DNA from: Anser cygnoides | Taxonomy: Eukaryota; Chordata; Aves; Anseriformes; Anatidae | Assembly: GCF_040182565.1 (NCBI RefSeq) | Contig: NW_027103090.1 | Span: forward strand, 248,001 to 312,000 | Reading direction: 5' to 3' | DNA length: 64,000 bases | In this document: positions 13,359 through 24,020 of the stretch, one piece after another | Numbering within the stretch: the first letter of the stretch is position 1 | How the letters are laid out: every line of letters starts with the position of its first letter | Translations under genes and position numbers: made by a program | The notes under the pieces: generated by a model | The model's database searches: none | The model's input: the letters and a program-made list of their open reading frames with translations, nothing else | Told to the model about the DNA's origin: nothing

Positions 13359-13800
13359 CATACAATATTGCGTCAGGTATACATATTCATTACAGGTTGC
13401 AACAGCAGCCTCGCTTTTCATTCTAATTAGCTCCCCTCCCCTTTGCACATGCGTGGCGCACTCTGGTGGTCGTCCAGGTGGTCGTGCAGATGAAGTAAGG
13501 AGTCTTCCTCTCCGCTAAACTTTTCACCTTTCTTACTCGACGCATGCTCCCTCCGCTTCTTGGTTCTGCTTCAACTCATTTCATCATTTCCAGGCCCTTA
13601 TCCAAGGTCAGGTTGTACCTGTTCCCTCCCAAGGTTCCCCTTCAATGATTCTTTTGATTGTTCAATGTACTCCCTAAGTATCCAGTATACATAGATTAAT
13701 TGATAATGTAAGTACATTTGGCAATGCTTAATTATACTGTAGGTCCCATTACCTAAGAGACATTAGTAAAACATCCATTCGATTCTCCCCAACACTAACA

Positions 13801-16074
13801 CAGAGACTGCACTGGCACCACTGGGGATGCACCCCGGCAAGTCCAGAGAGTGCACTGGCACCACTGGGGATGCAGTGCAGTGAGTCCAGAGAGTGCACTG
13901 GCACCACTGGGGATGCAGTGCAGTGAGTCCAGAGAGTGCACTGGCACCACTGGGGATGCACTGCCGTGAGTCCAGAGAGTGCACTGGCACCACTGGGGAT
14001 GCACTGCAGTGAGTCCAGAGAGTGCACTGGCACCACTGGGGATGCACTGCAGTGAGTCCAGAGTGTGCACTGGCACCACTGTTGATGCAGTGCAGTGAGT
14101 CCAGAGAGTGCACTGGCACCACTGGGGATGCAGTGCAGTGAGTGCAGAGAGTGCACTGGCAACACTGGGGATGCAGTGCAGTGAGTAAAGAGAGTGCACT
14201 GGCACCACTGGGGATGCAGTGCAGTGAGTCCAGAGAGTGCACTGGCACCACTGGGGATGCACTGCAGTGAGTCCAGAGAGTGCACTGGCACCACTGGGGG
14301 TGCACCCCGGTGAGTCCAGAGAGTGCACTGGCACCACTGGGGATGCACCCCGGCAAGTCCATAGAGTGCACTGTCACCACTGGGGTTGCAGTGCAGTGAG
14401 TCCAGAGAGTGCACTGGCACCACTGGGGTTGCACTGCAGTGAGTCCAGAGAGTGCACTGGCACCACTGGGGATGCACTGCCGTGAGTCCAGAGAGTGCCC
14501 CGGCACTACTGGGGATGCAGTGCAGTGAGTCCAGAGAGTGCAGTGGCACCACTGGGGATGCAGTGTAGTGAGTCCAAAGAGTGCACTGGCATGCAGTGCA
14601 GTGAGTCCAGAGAGTGCACTGGCACCACTGGGGATGCAGTGCAATGAGTCCAGAGAGTGCAGTGGCACAACTGGGGATGCAGTGCAGTGCGTCCAGAGAG
14701 TGCACTGGCACCACTGGGGATGCAGTGCAGTGAGTCCAGAGAGTGTACTGGCACCACTGGGGATGCAGTGCAGTGAGTCCAGAGAGTTCACTGGCACCAC
14801 TGGGGATGCAGTGCCGTGAGTGCAGAGAGTGCACTGGCACCGCTGCGGTTGCACCCCGGTGTTTTCAGAGAGTGCAGTGGCACCACTGGGGATGCAGTGC
14901 AGTGAGTCCAGAGAGTGCACTGGCACCACGGGGGATGCAGTGCAGTGAGTCCAGAGAGTGCACTGTCACCACTGGGGATGCAGTGCAGTGAGTCCAGAGA
15001 GTGCACTGGCACCACTGGGGATGCAGTGCAGTGAGTCCAGAGAGTGCACTGGCACCACTGGGGATGCAGTGCAGTGAGTCCAGAGAGTGCACTGGCACCA
15101 CTGGGGATGCAGTGCAGTGAGTCCACAGAGTACACTGGCACCACTGGTGATGCAGTGCATTTAGTCCAGAGAGTGAACTGGCACCACTGGGGATGCACTG
15201 CAGTGAGTCCAGAGAGTGCACTGGCACCACTGGGGATGCACTGCAGTGAGTCTAGAGAGTGCAGTGGCACCACTGGGGATGCAGTCCACTGAGTCCAGAG
15301 AGTACACTGGCACCACTGGGGATGCAGTGCAGTGAGTCCAGAGAGTGCACTGTCAGCACTGGGGATGCAGTGCAGTGAGTCCAGAGAGTGCACTGGCACC
15401 AACTGGAGCTGCACTGCTGTGAGTCCTGAGATTGCACTGGCACCACTGGGGATGCACTGCAGTGAGTCCAGAGACTTCACAGGCACCACTGGGGATGCAG
15501 TACAGTGAGTCCAGAGAGTGCACTGGCACCACTGGGGATTCAGTTCAGTGAGTCCAGAGAGTGAACTGGCACCACTGGGAATGTAGTGCAGTGAGTCCAG
15601 AGAGTGCACTGGCACCACTGGGGATGCAATGCAGTGAGTCCAGAGAGTGCACTGGCACCACTGGGGATGCACCCCGGCAAGTCCAGAGAGTGCACTGTCA
15701 CCACTGGGGATGCAGTGCAGTGAGTCCAGAGAGTGCACTGGCACCACTGGGGATGCAGTGCAGTGAGTCCAGAGAGTGCACTGGCACCACTGGGGATGCA
15801 GTGCAGTGAGTCCAGAGAGTGCACTGGTACCACTGGGGATGCAGTGCAGTGAGTCCAGAGAGTGCACTGGTACGATTGGGGATGCACTGCAGTGAGTCCA
15901 GAGAGTGCACTGGCACCACTGGGTATGCACTGCAGTGAGTCCAGGGAGTGCACTGGTACCACTGGGGATGCACTGCAGTGAGTCCAGGGAGTGCACTGGC
16001 ACCACTGGGGATGCACTGCAGTGACTCCAGAGAGTGCACTGGCACCACTGGGGATGCACTGCAGTGAGTCCAGA
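13801..16074 (+). repeat. 43-bp satellite array, forward, between LTR copies 1 and 2
   Basis: 2,274 bp, about 53 units. The first unit after the LTR begins CAGAGACTGCACTGG, a fixed GAGAG-to-GAGAC change seen after every LTR copy. The next unit carries CACCCCGGCAAGTCC. The last 538 bp before LTR copy 2 match the 495 bp before LTR copy 1, measured from the shared GATTCAGTTCAG marker; the difference is exactly one 43-bp unit. A short truncated unit occurs near 14590 (GCACTGGCATGCAGTG). Confidence 0.95.
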
Positions 16075-16121
16075 TGTTAGCCTAGCAACCACATAATCAC
16101 CAAGTGATTATATGAAGGTGC

Positions 16122-16127
16122 TTTATT
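16122..16127 (-). terminator. LTR copy 2 polyadenylation signal (AATAAA)
   Basis: Minus-strand AATAAA at the same offset from the LTR end (47 bp) as in copy 1. Confidence 0.75.
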
Positions 16128-16189
16128 CAGCGCTGGAAGCCGGGGCAGGTGCCCAAATCTGGCTTCAAGTCCCGTTACTTCCCAGCCAT

Positions 16190-16197
16190 TATTTATA
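16190..16197 (-). promoter_or_regulatory. LTR copy 2 TATA box
   Basis: Minus-strand TATAAATA at the same offset as in copy 1. The upstream TGACGCA motif is also intact. Confidence 0.65.
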
Positions 16198-18119
16198 CAT
16201 ACAATATTGCGTCAGGTATACATATTCATTACAGGTTGCAACAGCAGCCTCGCTTTTCATTCTAATTAGCTCCCCTCCCCTTTGCACATGCGTGGCGCAC
16301 TCTGGTGGTCGTCCAGGTGGTCGTGCAGATGAAGTAAGGAGTCTTCCTCTCCGCTAAACTTTTCACCTTTCTTACTCGACGCATGCTCCCTCCGCTTCTT
16401 GGTTCTGCTTCAACTCATTTCATCATTTCCAGGCCCTTATCCAAGGTCAGGTTGTACCTGTTCCCTCCCAAGGTTCCCCTTCAATGATTCTTTTGATTGT
16501 TCAATGTACTCCCTAAGTATCCAGTATACATAGATTAATTGATAATGTAAGTACATTTGGCAATGCTTAATTATACTGTAGGTCCCATTACCTAAGAGAC
16601 ATTAGTAAAACATCCATTCGATTCTCCCCAACACTAACACAGAGACTGCACTGGCACCACTGGAGATGCACACCGGCAAGTCCAGAGTGTGCACTGGCAC
16701 CACTGTTGATGCAGTGCAGTGAGTCCAGAGAGTGCACTGGCACCACTGTTGATGCAGTGCAGTGAGTGCAGAGAGTGCACTGGCAACACTGGGGATGCAG
16801 TGCAGTGAGTCCAGAGAGTGCACTGGCACCACTGGGGATGCACTGCCGTGAGTCCAGAGAGTGCACTGGCACCACTGGGGATGCACTGCAGTGAGTCCAG
16901 AGAGTGCACTGGCACCACTGGGGATGCAGTGCAGTGAGTCCAGAGTGTGCACTGGCACCACTGTTGATGCAGTGCAGTGAGTCCAGAGAAGGCACTGGCA
17001 CCACTGTTGATGCAGTGCAGTGAGTGCAGAGAGTGCACTGGCAACACTGGGGATGCAGTGCAGTGAGTAAAGAGAGTGCACTGGCACCACTGGGGATGCA
17101 GTGCAGTGAGTGCAGAGAGTGCACTGGCACAACAGGGGATGCACTGCAGTGACTCCAGAAAGTGCACTGGCACCACTGGGGATGCACTGCAGTGAGTCCA
17201 GAGAGTGCACTGGCACCACCTGGGATGCAGTGCAGTGAGTCCAGAGAGTGCACTGGCACCACTGGGGATGCAGTGCAGTGACTCCAGAGAGTGCACTGGC
17301 ACCACTGGGGATGCAGTGCAGTGAGTCCAGAGAGGGCACTGGCACCACTGGGGATGCACTGCAGTGAGTCCAGAGAGTGCACAGGCACCACTGGGGATGT
17401 AGTTCAGTGAGTCCAGAGAGTGCACTGTCATCACTGGGGATGCAGTGCAGTGAGTCCAGAGAGTGCACTGGCACCACTGGGGATGCAGTGCACTGAGTCC
17501 AGTTAGGGCACTGGCACCACTGGGGATGCACTGCAGTGAGTCCAGAGAGTGCACTGGCACCACTGGGGATGCAGTGCAGTGAGTCCAGAGAGGGCACTGG
17601 CACCACTGGGGATGCAGTACAGTGAGTCCAGAGAGTGCACTGGCACCACTGGGGATGCACTGCAGTGAGTCCAGAGAGTGCACTGGCACCACTGGGGATG
17701 CGGTGCAGTGAGTCCAGAGAGTGCACTGGCACCTTCGGGATGCAGTGCAGTGAGTCCAGAGAGTGCACTGGCACCACTGGGGATGCACTGCAGTGAGTCC
17801 AGAGAGTGCACAGGCACCACTGGGGATGCAGTGCAGTGAGTCCAGAGAGTGCACTGGCACCACTGGGGATGCAGTGCAGTGAGTCCAGAGAGTGCACTGG
17901 CACCACTGGGGACGCACTGCAGTGACTCTAGAGAGTGCACTGGCACCTTGGGGATGCAGTGCAGTGACTCCAGAGAGTGCACTGGCACCACTGGGGATGC
18001 AGTGCGGTGAGTACAGAGAGTCACTGGCACCACTGGGGATGCAGAGCAGTGACTCCAGAGAGTGCACTGGCACCACTGGGAATGCAGTGCGGTGAGTCCA
18101 GACAGTGCACTGGCACCAC

Positions 18120-21100
18120 TGGGGATGCAGTGCAGTGAGTCCAGAGAGTGCACTGGCACCACTGGGGATGCACTGCAGTGAGTCCAGAGAGTGCACTGGC
18201 ACCACTGGGGATGCAGTGCAGTGAGTCCAGAGAGTGCACTGGCACCACTGGGGATGCACTGCAGTGAGTCCAGAGAGTGCACTGGCACCACTGGGGATGC
18301 AGTGCAGTGAGTCCAGAGAGTGCACTGGCACCACTGGGGATGCACTGCAGTGAGTCCAGAGAGTGCACTGGCACCACTGGGGATGCAGTGCAGTGAGTCC
18401 AGAGAGTGCACTGGCACCACTGGGGATGCAGTGCAGTGAGTCCAGAGAGTGCACTGGCACCACTGGGGATGCAGTGCAGTGAGTCCAGAGAGTGCACTGG
18501 CACCACTGGGGATGCAGTGCAGTGAGTCCAGAGAGTGCACTGGCACCACTGGGGATGCACTGCAGTGAGTCCAGAGAGTGCACTGGCACCACTGGGGATG
18601 CAGTGCAGTGAGTCCAGAGAGTGCACTGGCACCACTGGGGATGCACTGCAGTGAGTCCAGAGAGTGCACTGGCACCACTGGGGATGCACTGCAGTGAGTC
18701 CAGAGAGTGCACTGGCACCACTGGGGATGCAGTGCAGTGAGTCCAGAGAGTGCACTGGCACCACTGGGGATGCAGTGCAGTGAGTCCAGAGAGTGCACTG
18801 GCACCACTGGGGATGCACTGCAGTGAGTCCAGAGAGTGCACTGGCACCACTGGGGATGCAGTGCAGTGAGTCCAGAGAGTGCACTGGCACCACTGGGGAT
18901 GCAGTGCAGTGAGTCCAGAGAGTGCACTGGCACCACTGGGGATGCAGTGCAGTGAGTCCAGAGAGTGCACTGGCACCACTGGGGATGCACTGCAGTGAAT
19001 CCAGAGAGTGCACTGGCACCACTGGGGATGCACTGCAGTGAGTCCAGAGAGTGCACTGGCACCACTGGGGATGCACTGCAGTGAGTCCAGAGAGTGCACT
19101 GGCACCACTGGGGATGCAGTGCAGTGAGTCCAGAGAGTGCACTGGCACCACTGGGGATGCAGTGCAGTGAGTCCAGAGAGTGCACTGGCACCACTGGGGA
19201 TGCACTGCAGTGAGTCCAGAGAGTGCACTGGCACCACTGGGGATGCACTGCAGTGAGTCCAGAGAGTGCACTGGCACCACTGGGGATGCACTGCAGTGAG
19301 TCCAGAGAGTGCACTGGCACCACTGGGGATGCACTGCAGTGAGTCCAGAGAGTGCACTGGCACCACTGGGGATGCAGTGCAGTGAGTCCAGAGAGTGCAC
19401 TGGCACCACTGGGGATGCAGTGCAGTGAGTCCAGAGAGTGCACTGGCACCACTGGGGATGCAGTGCAGTGAGTCCAGAGAGTGCACTGGCACCACTGGGG
19501 ATGCACTGCAGTGAGTCCAGAGAGTGCACTGGCACCACTGGGGATGCACTGCAGTGAGTCCAGAGAGTGCACTGGCACCACTGGGGATGCACTGCAGTGA
19601 GTCCAGAGAGTGCACTGGCACCACTGGGGATGCACTGCAGTGAGTCCAGAGAGTGCACTGGCACCACTGGGGATGCAGTGCAGTGAGTCCAGAGAGTGCA
19701 CTGGCACCTTGGGGATGCAGTGCAGTGAGTCCAGAGAGTGCACTGGCACCACTGGGGATGCACTGCAGTGAGTCCAGAGAGTGCACTGGCACCACTGGGG
19801 ATGCACTGCAGTGAGTCCAGAGAGTGCACTGGCACCACTGGGGATGCAGTGCAGTGAGTCCAGAGAGTGCACTGGCACCACTGGGGATGCACTGCAGTGA
19901 GTCCAGAGAGTGCACTGGCACCACTGGGGATGCAGTGCAGTGAGTCCAGAGAGTGCACTGGCACCACTGGGGATGCACTGCAGTGAGTCCAGAGAGTGCA
20001 CTGGCACCACTGGGGATGCACTGCAGTGAGTCCAGAGAGTGCACTGGCACCACTGGGGATGCAGTGCAGTGAGTCCAGAGAGTGCACTGGCACCACTGGG
20101 GATGCAGTGCAGTGAGTCCAGAGAGTGCACTGGCACCACTGGGGATGCACTGCAGTGAGTCCAGAGAGTGCACTGGCACCACTGGGGATGCAGTGCAGTG
20201 AGTCCAGAGAGTGCACTGGCACCACTGGGGATGCAGTGCAGTGAGTCCAGAGAGTGCACTGGCACCACTGGGGATGCACTGCAGTGAGTCCAGAGAGTGC
20301 ACTGGCACCACTGGGGATGCACTGCAGTGAGTCCAGAGAGTGCACTGGCACCACTGGGGATGCACTGCAGTGAGTCCAGAGAGTGCACTGGCACCACTGG
20401 GGATGCACTGCAGTGAGTCCAGAGAGTGCACTGGCACCACTGGGGATGCACTGCAGTGAGTCCAGAGAGTGCACTGGCACCACTGGGGATGCACTGCAGT
20501 GAGTCCAGAGAGTGCACTGGCACCACTGGGGATGCACTGCAGTGAGTCCAGAGAGTGCACTGGCACCACTGGGGATGCACTGCAGTGAGTCCAGAGAGTG
20601 CACTGGCACCACTGGGGATGCAGTGCAGTGACTCCAGAGAGTGCACTGGCACCACTGGGGATGCACTGCAGTGAGTCCAGAGAGTGCACTGGCACCACTG
20701 GGGATGCACTGCAGTGAGTCCAGAGAGTGCACTGGCACCACTGGGGATGCAGTGCAGTGAGTCCAGAGAGTGCACTGGCACCACTGGGGATGCAGTGCAG
20801 TGAGTCCAGAGAGTGCACTGGCACCACTGGGGATGCAGTGCAGTGAGTCCAGAGAGTGCACTGGCACCACTGGGGATGCACTGCAGTGAGTCCAGAGAGT
20901 GCACTGGCACCACTGGGGATGCACTGCAGTGAATCCAGAGAGTGCACTGGCACCACTGGGGATGCACTGCAGTGAGTCCAGAGAGTGCACTGGCACCACT
21001 GGGATGCAGTGCAGTGAGTCCAGAGAGTGCACTGGCACCACTGGGGATGCACTGCAGTGAGTCCAGAGAGTGCACTGGCACCACTGGGGATGCACTGCAG

Positions 21101-21720
21101 TGAGTCCAGAGAGTGCACTGGCACCACTGGGGATGCAGTGCAGTGAGTCCAGAGAGTGCACTGGCACCACTGGGGATGCAGTGCAGTGAGTCCAGAGAGT
21201 GCACTGGCACCACTGGGGATGCACTGCAGTGAGTCCAGAGAGTGCACTGGCACCACTGGGGATGCAGTGCAGTGAGTCCAGAGAGTGCACTGGCACCACT
21301 GGGGATGCAGTGCAGTGAGTGCACTGGCACCTTGGGGAGAGAGTGCACTGGCACCACTGGGGATGCAGTGCAGTGAGTCCAGAGAGTGCACTGGCACCAC
21401 TGGGGATGCACTGCAGTGAGTCCAGAGAGTGCACTGGCACCACTGGGGATGCAGTGCAGTGAGTCCAGAGAGTGCACTGGCACCACTGGGGATGCACTGC
21501 AGTGAGTCCAGAGAGTGCACTGGCACCACTGGGGATGCAGTGCAGTGAGTCCAGAGAGTGCACTGGCACCACTGGGGATGCAGTGCAGTGAGTCCAGAGA
21601 GTGCACTGGCACCACTGGGGATGCAGTGCAGTGAGTCCAGAGAGTGCACTGGCACCACTGGGGATGCAGTACAGTGAGTCCAGAGAGTGCACTGGCACCA
21701 CTGGGGATGCAGTGCAGTGA
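18120..21720 (+). repeat. Nearly uniform satellite core
   Basis: About 84 successive units show almost no difference apart from the common G/C alternation (GATGCAGTG or GATGCACTG). The few exceptions by eye are GAATCC units near 18998 and 20935, a CACCTT unit near 19707, a GACTCC unit near 20630, a unit one G short near 21000 and the compacted unit near 21310-21345. This contrasts with the flanks, where most units have private changes. In satellite evolution such uniformity usually marks the most recently homogenised or expanded part of an array. Confidence 0.75.
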
Positions 21721-23490
21721 GTAAAGAGAGTGCACTGGCACCACTGTGGATGCAGTGCAGTGAGTCCAGAGAGTGCACTGGCACCACTGGGGATGGACTG
21801 CAGTGAGTCCAGAGAGTGCACTGGCACCACTGGGGATGCAGTGCAGTGAGTCCAGAGAGTGCACTGGCACCACTGGGGATGCACTGCAGTGAGTCCAGAG
21901 AGTGCACTGGCACCACTGGGGATGCACTGCAGTGAGTCCAGAGAGTGCACTGGCACCACTGGGGATGCAGTGCAGTGAGTCCAGAGAGTGCACTGGCAGC
22001 ACTGGGGATGCAGTGCAGTGAGTCCAGAGAGTGCACTGGCACCACTGGGGATGCAGTTCAGAGAGTCCATAGAGTACACTGGCACCACTGGGGATGCACT
22101 GCAGTGAATCCAGAGAGTGCACTTGCACCACTGGGGATGCACTGCAGTGAGTCCAGAGAGTGCACTGACACCACTGGAGATGCACTGCAGTGAGTCCAGA
22201 GAGTGCACTGGCACCACTGGGGATGCAGTGCAGTGAGTCCAGAGAGTGCACTGGCACCACTGGGGATGCAGTTCAGTGAGTCCAGAGAGTGCACTGGCAC
22301 CACTGGGGATGCAGTGCAGTGAGTCCAGAGAGTGCACTGGCACCACTGGGGATGCACTGCAGTGAGTCCAGTTAGTGCACTGGCACCACTGTGGATGCAC
22401 TGCAGTGAGTCCAGAGAGTGCACTGGCACCACTGGGGATGCAGTGCAGTGAGTCCAGAGAGGGCACTGGCACCACTGGGGATGCAGTGCAGTGAGTCCAG
22501 AGAGTGCACTGGCACCACTGGGGATGCACTGCAGTGAGTCCAGAGAGTGCACTGGCACGACTGGGGATGCAGTGCCGTGAGTCCAGAGAGTGCACTGGCA
22601 CCTTCGGGATGCAGTGCAGTGAGTCCAGAGAGTGCACTGGCACCACTGGGGATGCACTGCAGTGAGTCCAGAGAGTGCACAGGCACCACTGGGGATGCAC
22701 TGCAGTGAGTCCAGAGAGTGCACTGGCACCAATGGGGATGCAGTGCAGTGAGTCCAGAGAGGGCACTGGCACCACTGGGGATGCACTGCAGTGACTCTAG
22801 AGAGCGCACTGGCATCTTGGGGATGCAGTGCAGTGAGTCCAGAGAGTGCACTGGCACCACTGGGGATTTAGTGCGGTGAGTACAGAGAGTGCACTGGTAC
22901 CACTGGGGATGCACTGCAGTGAGTCCAGAGAGTGCACTGGCAGCACTGGGGATGCAGTGCAGTGAGTCCAGAGAGTGCACTGGCACCACTGGGGATGCAG
23001 TGCAGTGAGTCCAGAGAGTGCAGTGGCACCACTCGGGATGCAGTGCAGTGAGTCCAGAGAGTGCACTGGCACCACTGGGAATGCAGTTCAGTGAGTCCAG
23101 AGAGTGCACTGGCACCACTGGGGATGCACTGCAGTGAGTCCAGAGACTGCACTGGCACCACTGGGGATGCAGTGCAGTGAGTCCAGAGAGTGCACTGGCA
23201 CCACTGGGGATGCAGTGCAGTGAGTCCAGAGAGTGCAGTGGCACCACTCGGGATGCACTGCAGTGAGTCCAGAGACTGCACTGGCACCACTGGGGATGCA
23301 GTGCAGTGAGTCCAGAGAGTGCACTGGCACCACTGGGGATGCAGTTCAGTGAGTCCAGAGAGTGCACTGGCACCACTGGGGATGCACTGCAGTGAGTCCA
23401 GAGAGTGCACTGGCACCACTGGGGATGCAGTGCAGTGAGTCCAGAGAGTGCACTGGCACCACTGGGGATGCACTGCAGTGAGTCCAGAGA

Positions 23491-24020
23491 GTGCACTGTC
23501 ACCACTGGAGATGCACTGCAGTGAGTCCAGAGAGTGCACTGGCACCACTCGGGATGCACTGCATTGAGTCCAATAGAGTGCACTGTCACCACTGGGGATG
23601 CACTGCAGTGAGTCCAGAGAGTGCACTGGCACCACTGGGGATGCACTGCAGTGAGTCCAGAGAGTGCACTGGCACCACCGGGGATTCACTGCTATGAGTC
23701 CAGAGAGTGCACTGGCACCACTGGGGATGCAGTGCAGTGAGTCCAGAGAGTGCACTGGCACCACTGGGGATGCAGTGCAGTGAGTCCAGAGAGTGCACTG
23801 GCACCACTGGTGATGCACTGCAGTGAGTCTTGAGAGTGCAGTGGCACCACTGGGGATGCACTGCCGTGAGTCCATAGAGTGCACTGGCACCACTGGGGAT
23901 GCACTGCAGTGAATCCAGAGAGTGCACTGGCACCACTGGGGATGCACTGCAGTGAGTCCAGAGAGTGCACTGGCACCACTGTGGATGCACTGCAGTGAGT
24001 CCAGAGAGTGCACTGGCACC
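23491..24020 (+). repeat. Block duplication A, copy 1 (partner 29161-29690)
   Basis: About 530 bp aligned at a shift of 5,670 bp share rare features in the same order: GTCACCACTGGAGATG, a CATTGAGTCCAATAGAG unit, ACCGGGGATTCACTGCTATG, GAGTCTTGAGAG, GAGTCCATAGAG and GAATCC. Differences seen by eye are few, for example GTGCAC here against GTGAAC near 29594. A partial third copy of the CCAATAGAG unit lies near 26150. Confidence 0.8.

Larger units (their letters stand above)
13236..13800 (-). mobile_element. Solo retroviral LTR, copy 1
   Basis: A 565-bp single-copy-like segment with no satellite character. On the minus strand it starts TGTTAGTGTTGGGG and ends GGCTAACA, giving TG...CA termini with a short TGTTAG/CTAACA inverted repeat. 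It contains a TATAAATA box and then an AATAAA signal in the order expected for U3-R-U5. CAGA flanks it on both sides (13232-13235 and 13801-13804), matching a 4-bp target duplication within the GTCCAGAGAG block of the unit. There is no primer-binding site, gag-pol-env or second adjacent LTR, so this is a solo LTR. A 4-bp duplication is usual for gammaretrovirus-like elements. The family is not recognised. An 81-codon open frame inside the LTR on the plus strand is opposite to the element and looks like chance. Confidence 0.86.
16075..16639 (-). mobile_element. Solo retroviral LTR, copy 2
   Basis: 565 bp, reading as identical or nearly identical to copy 1 by eye, with the same TGTTAG...CTAACA ends and the same CAGA flanks (16071-16074, 16640-16643). 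The near-identity and shared satellite flanks point to recent block duplication with copy 1, not a second insertion. The period between copies 1 and 2 is 2,839 bp. No internal retroviral sequence is present. Confidence 0.86.

Noticed and set aside
13273..13518. An 81-codon plus-strand frame repeated in LTR copies 1, 2 and 4
   Set aside because: It lies antisense inside a solo LTR across its TATA box and AATAAA signal. Its repetition reflects block duplication of the LTR; copy 3 disrupts it.
13801..16074. Four independent retroviral insertions into a hotspot
   Set aside because: Same phase, same orientation, same target duplication and the same neighbouring GAGAC change in all four fit copying of one insertion much better.
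13236..16639. LTR copies 1 and 2 as the two ends of one provirus
   Set aside because: Both are in the same orientation 2,274 bp apart, but the DNA between them is pure 43-bp satellite with no primer-binding site, polypurine tract or gag/pol/env, and each LTR has its own CAGA pair.
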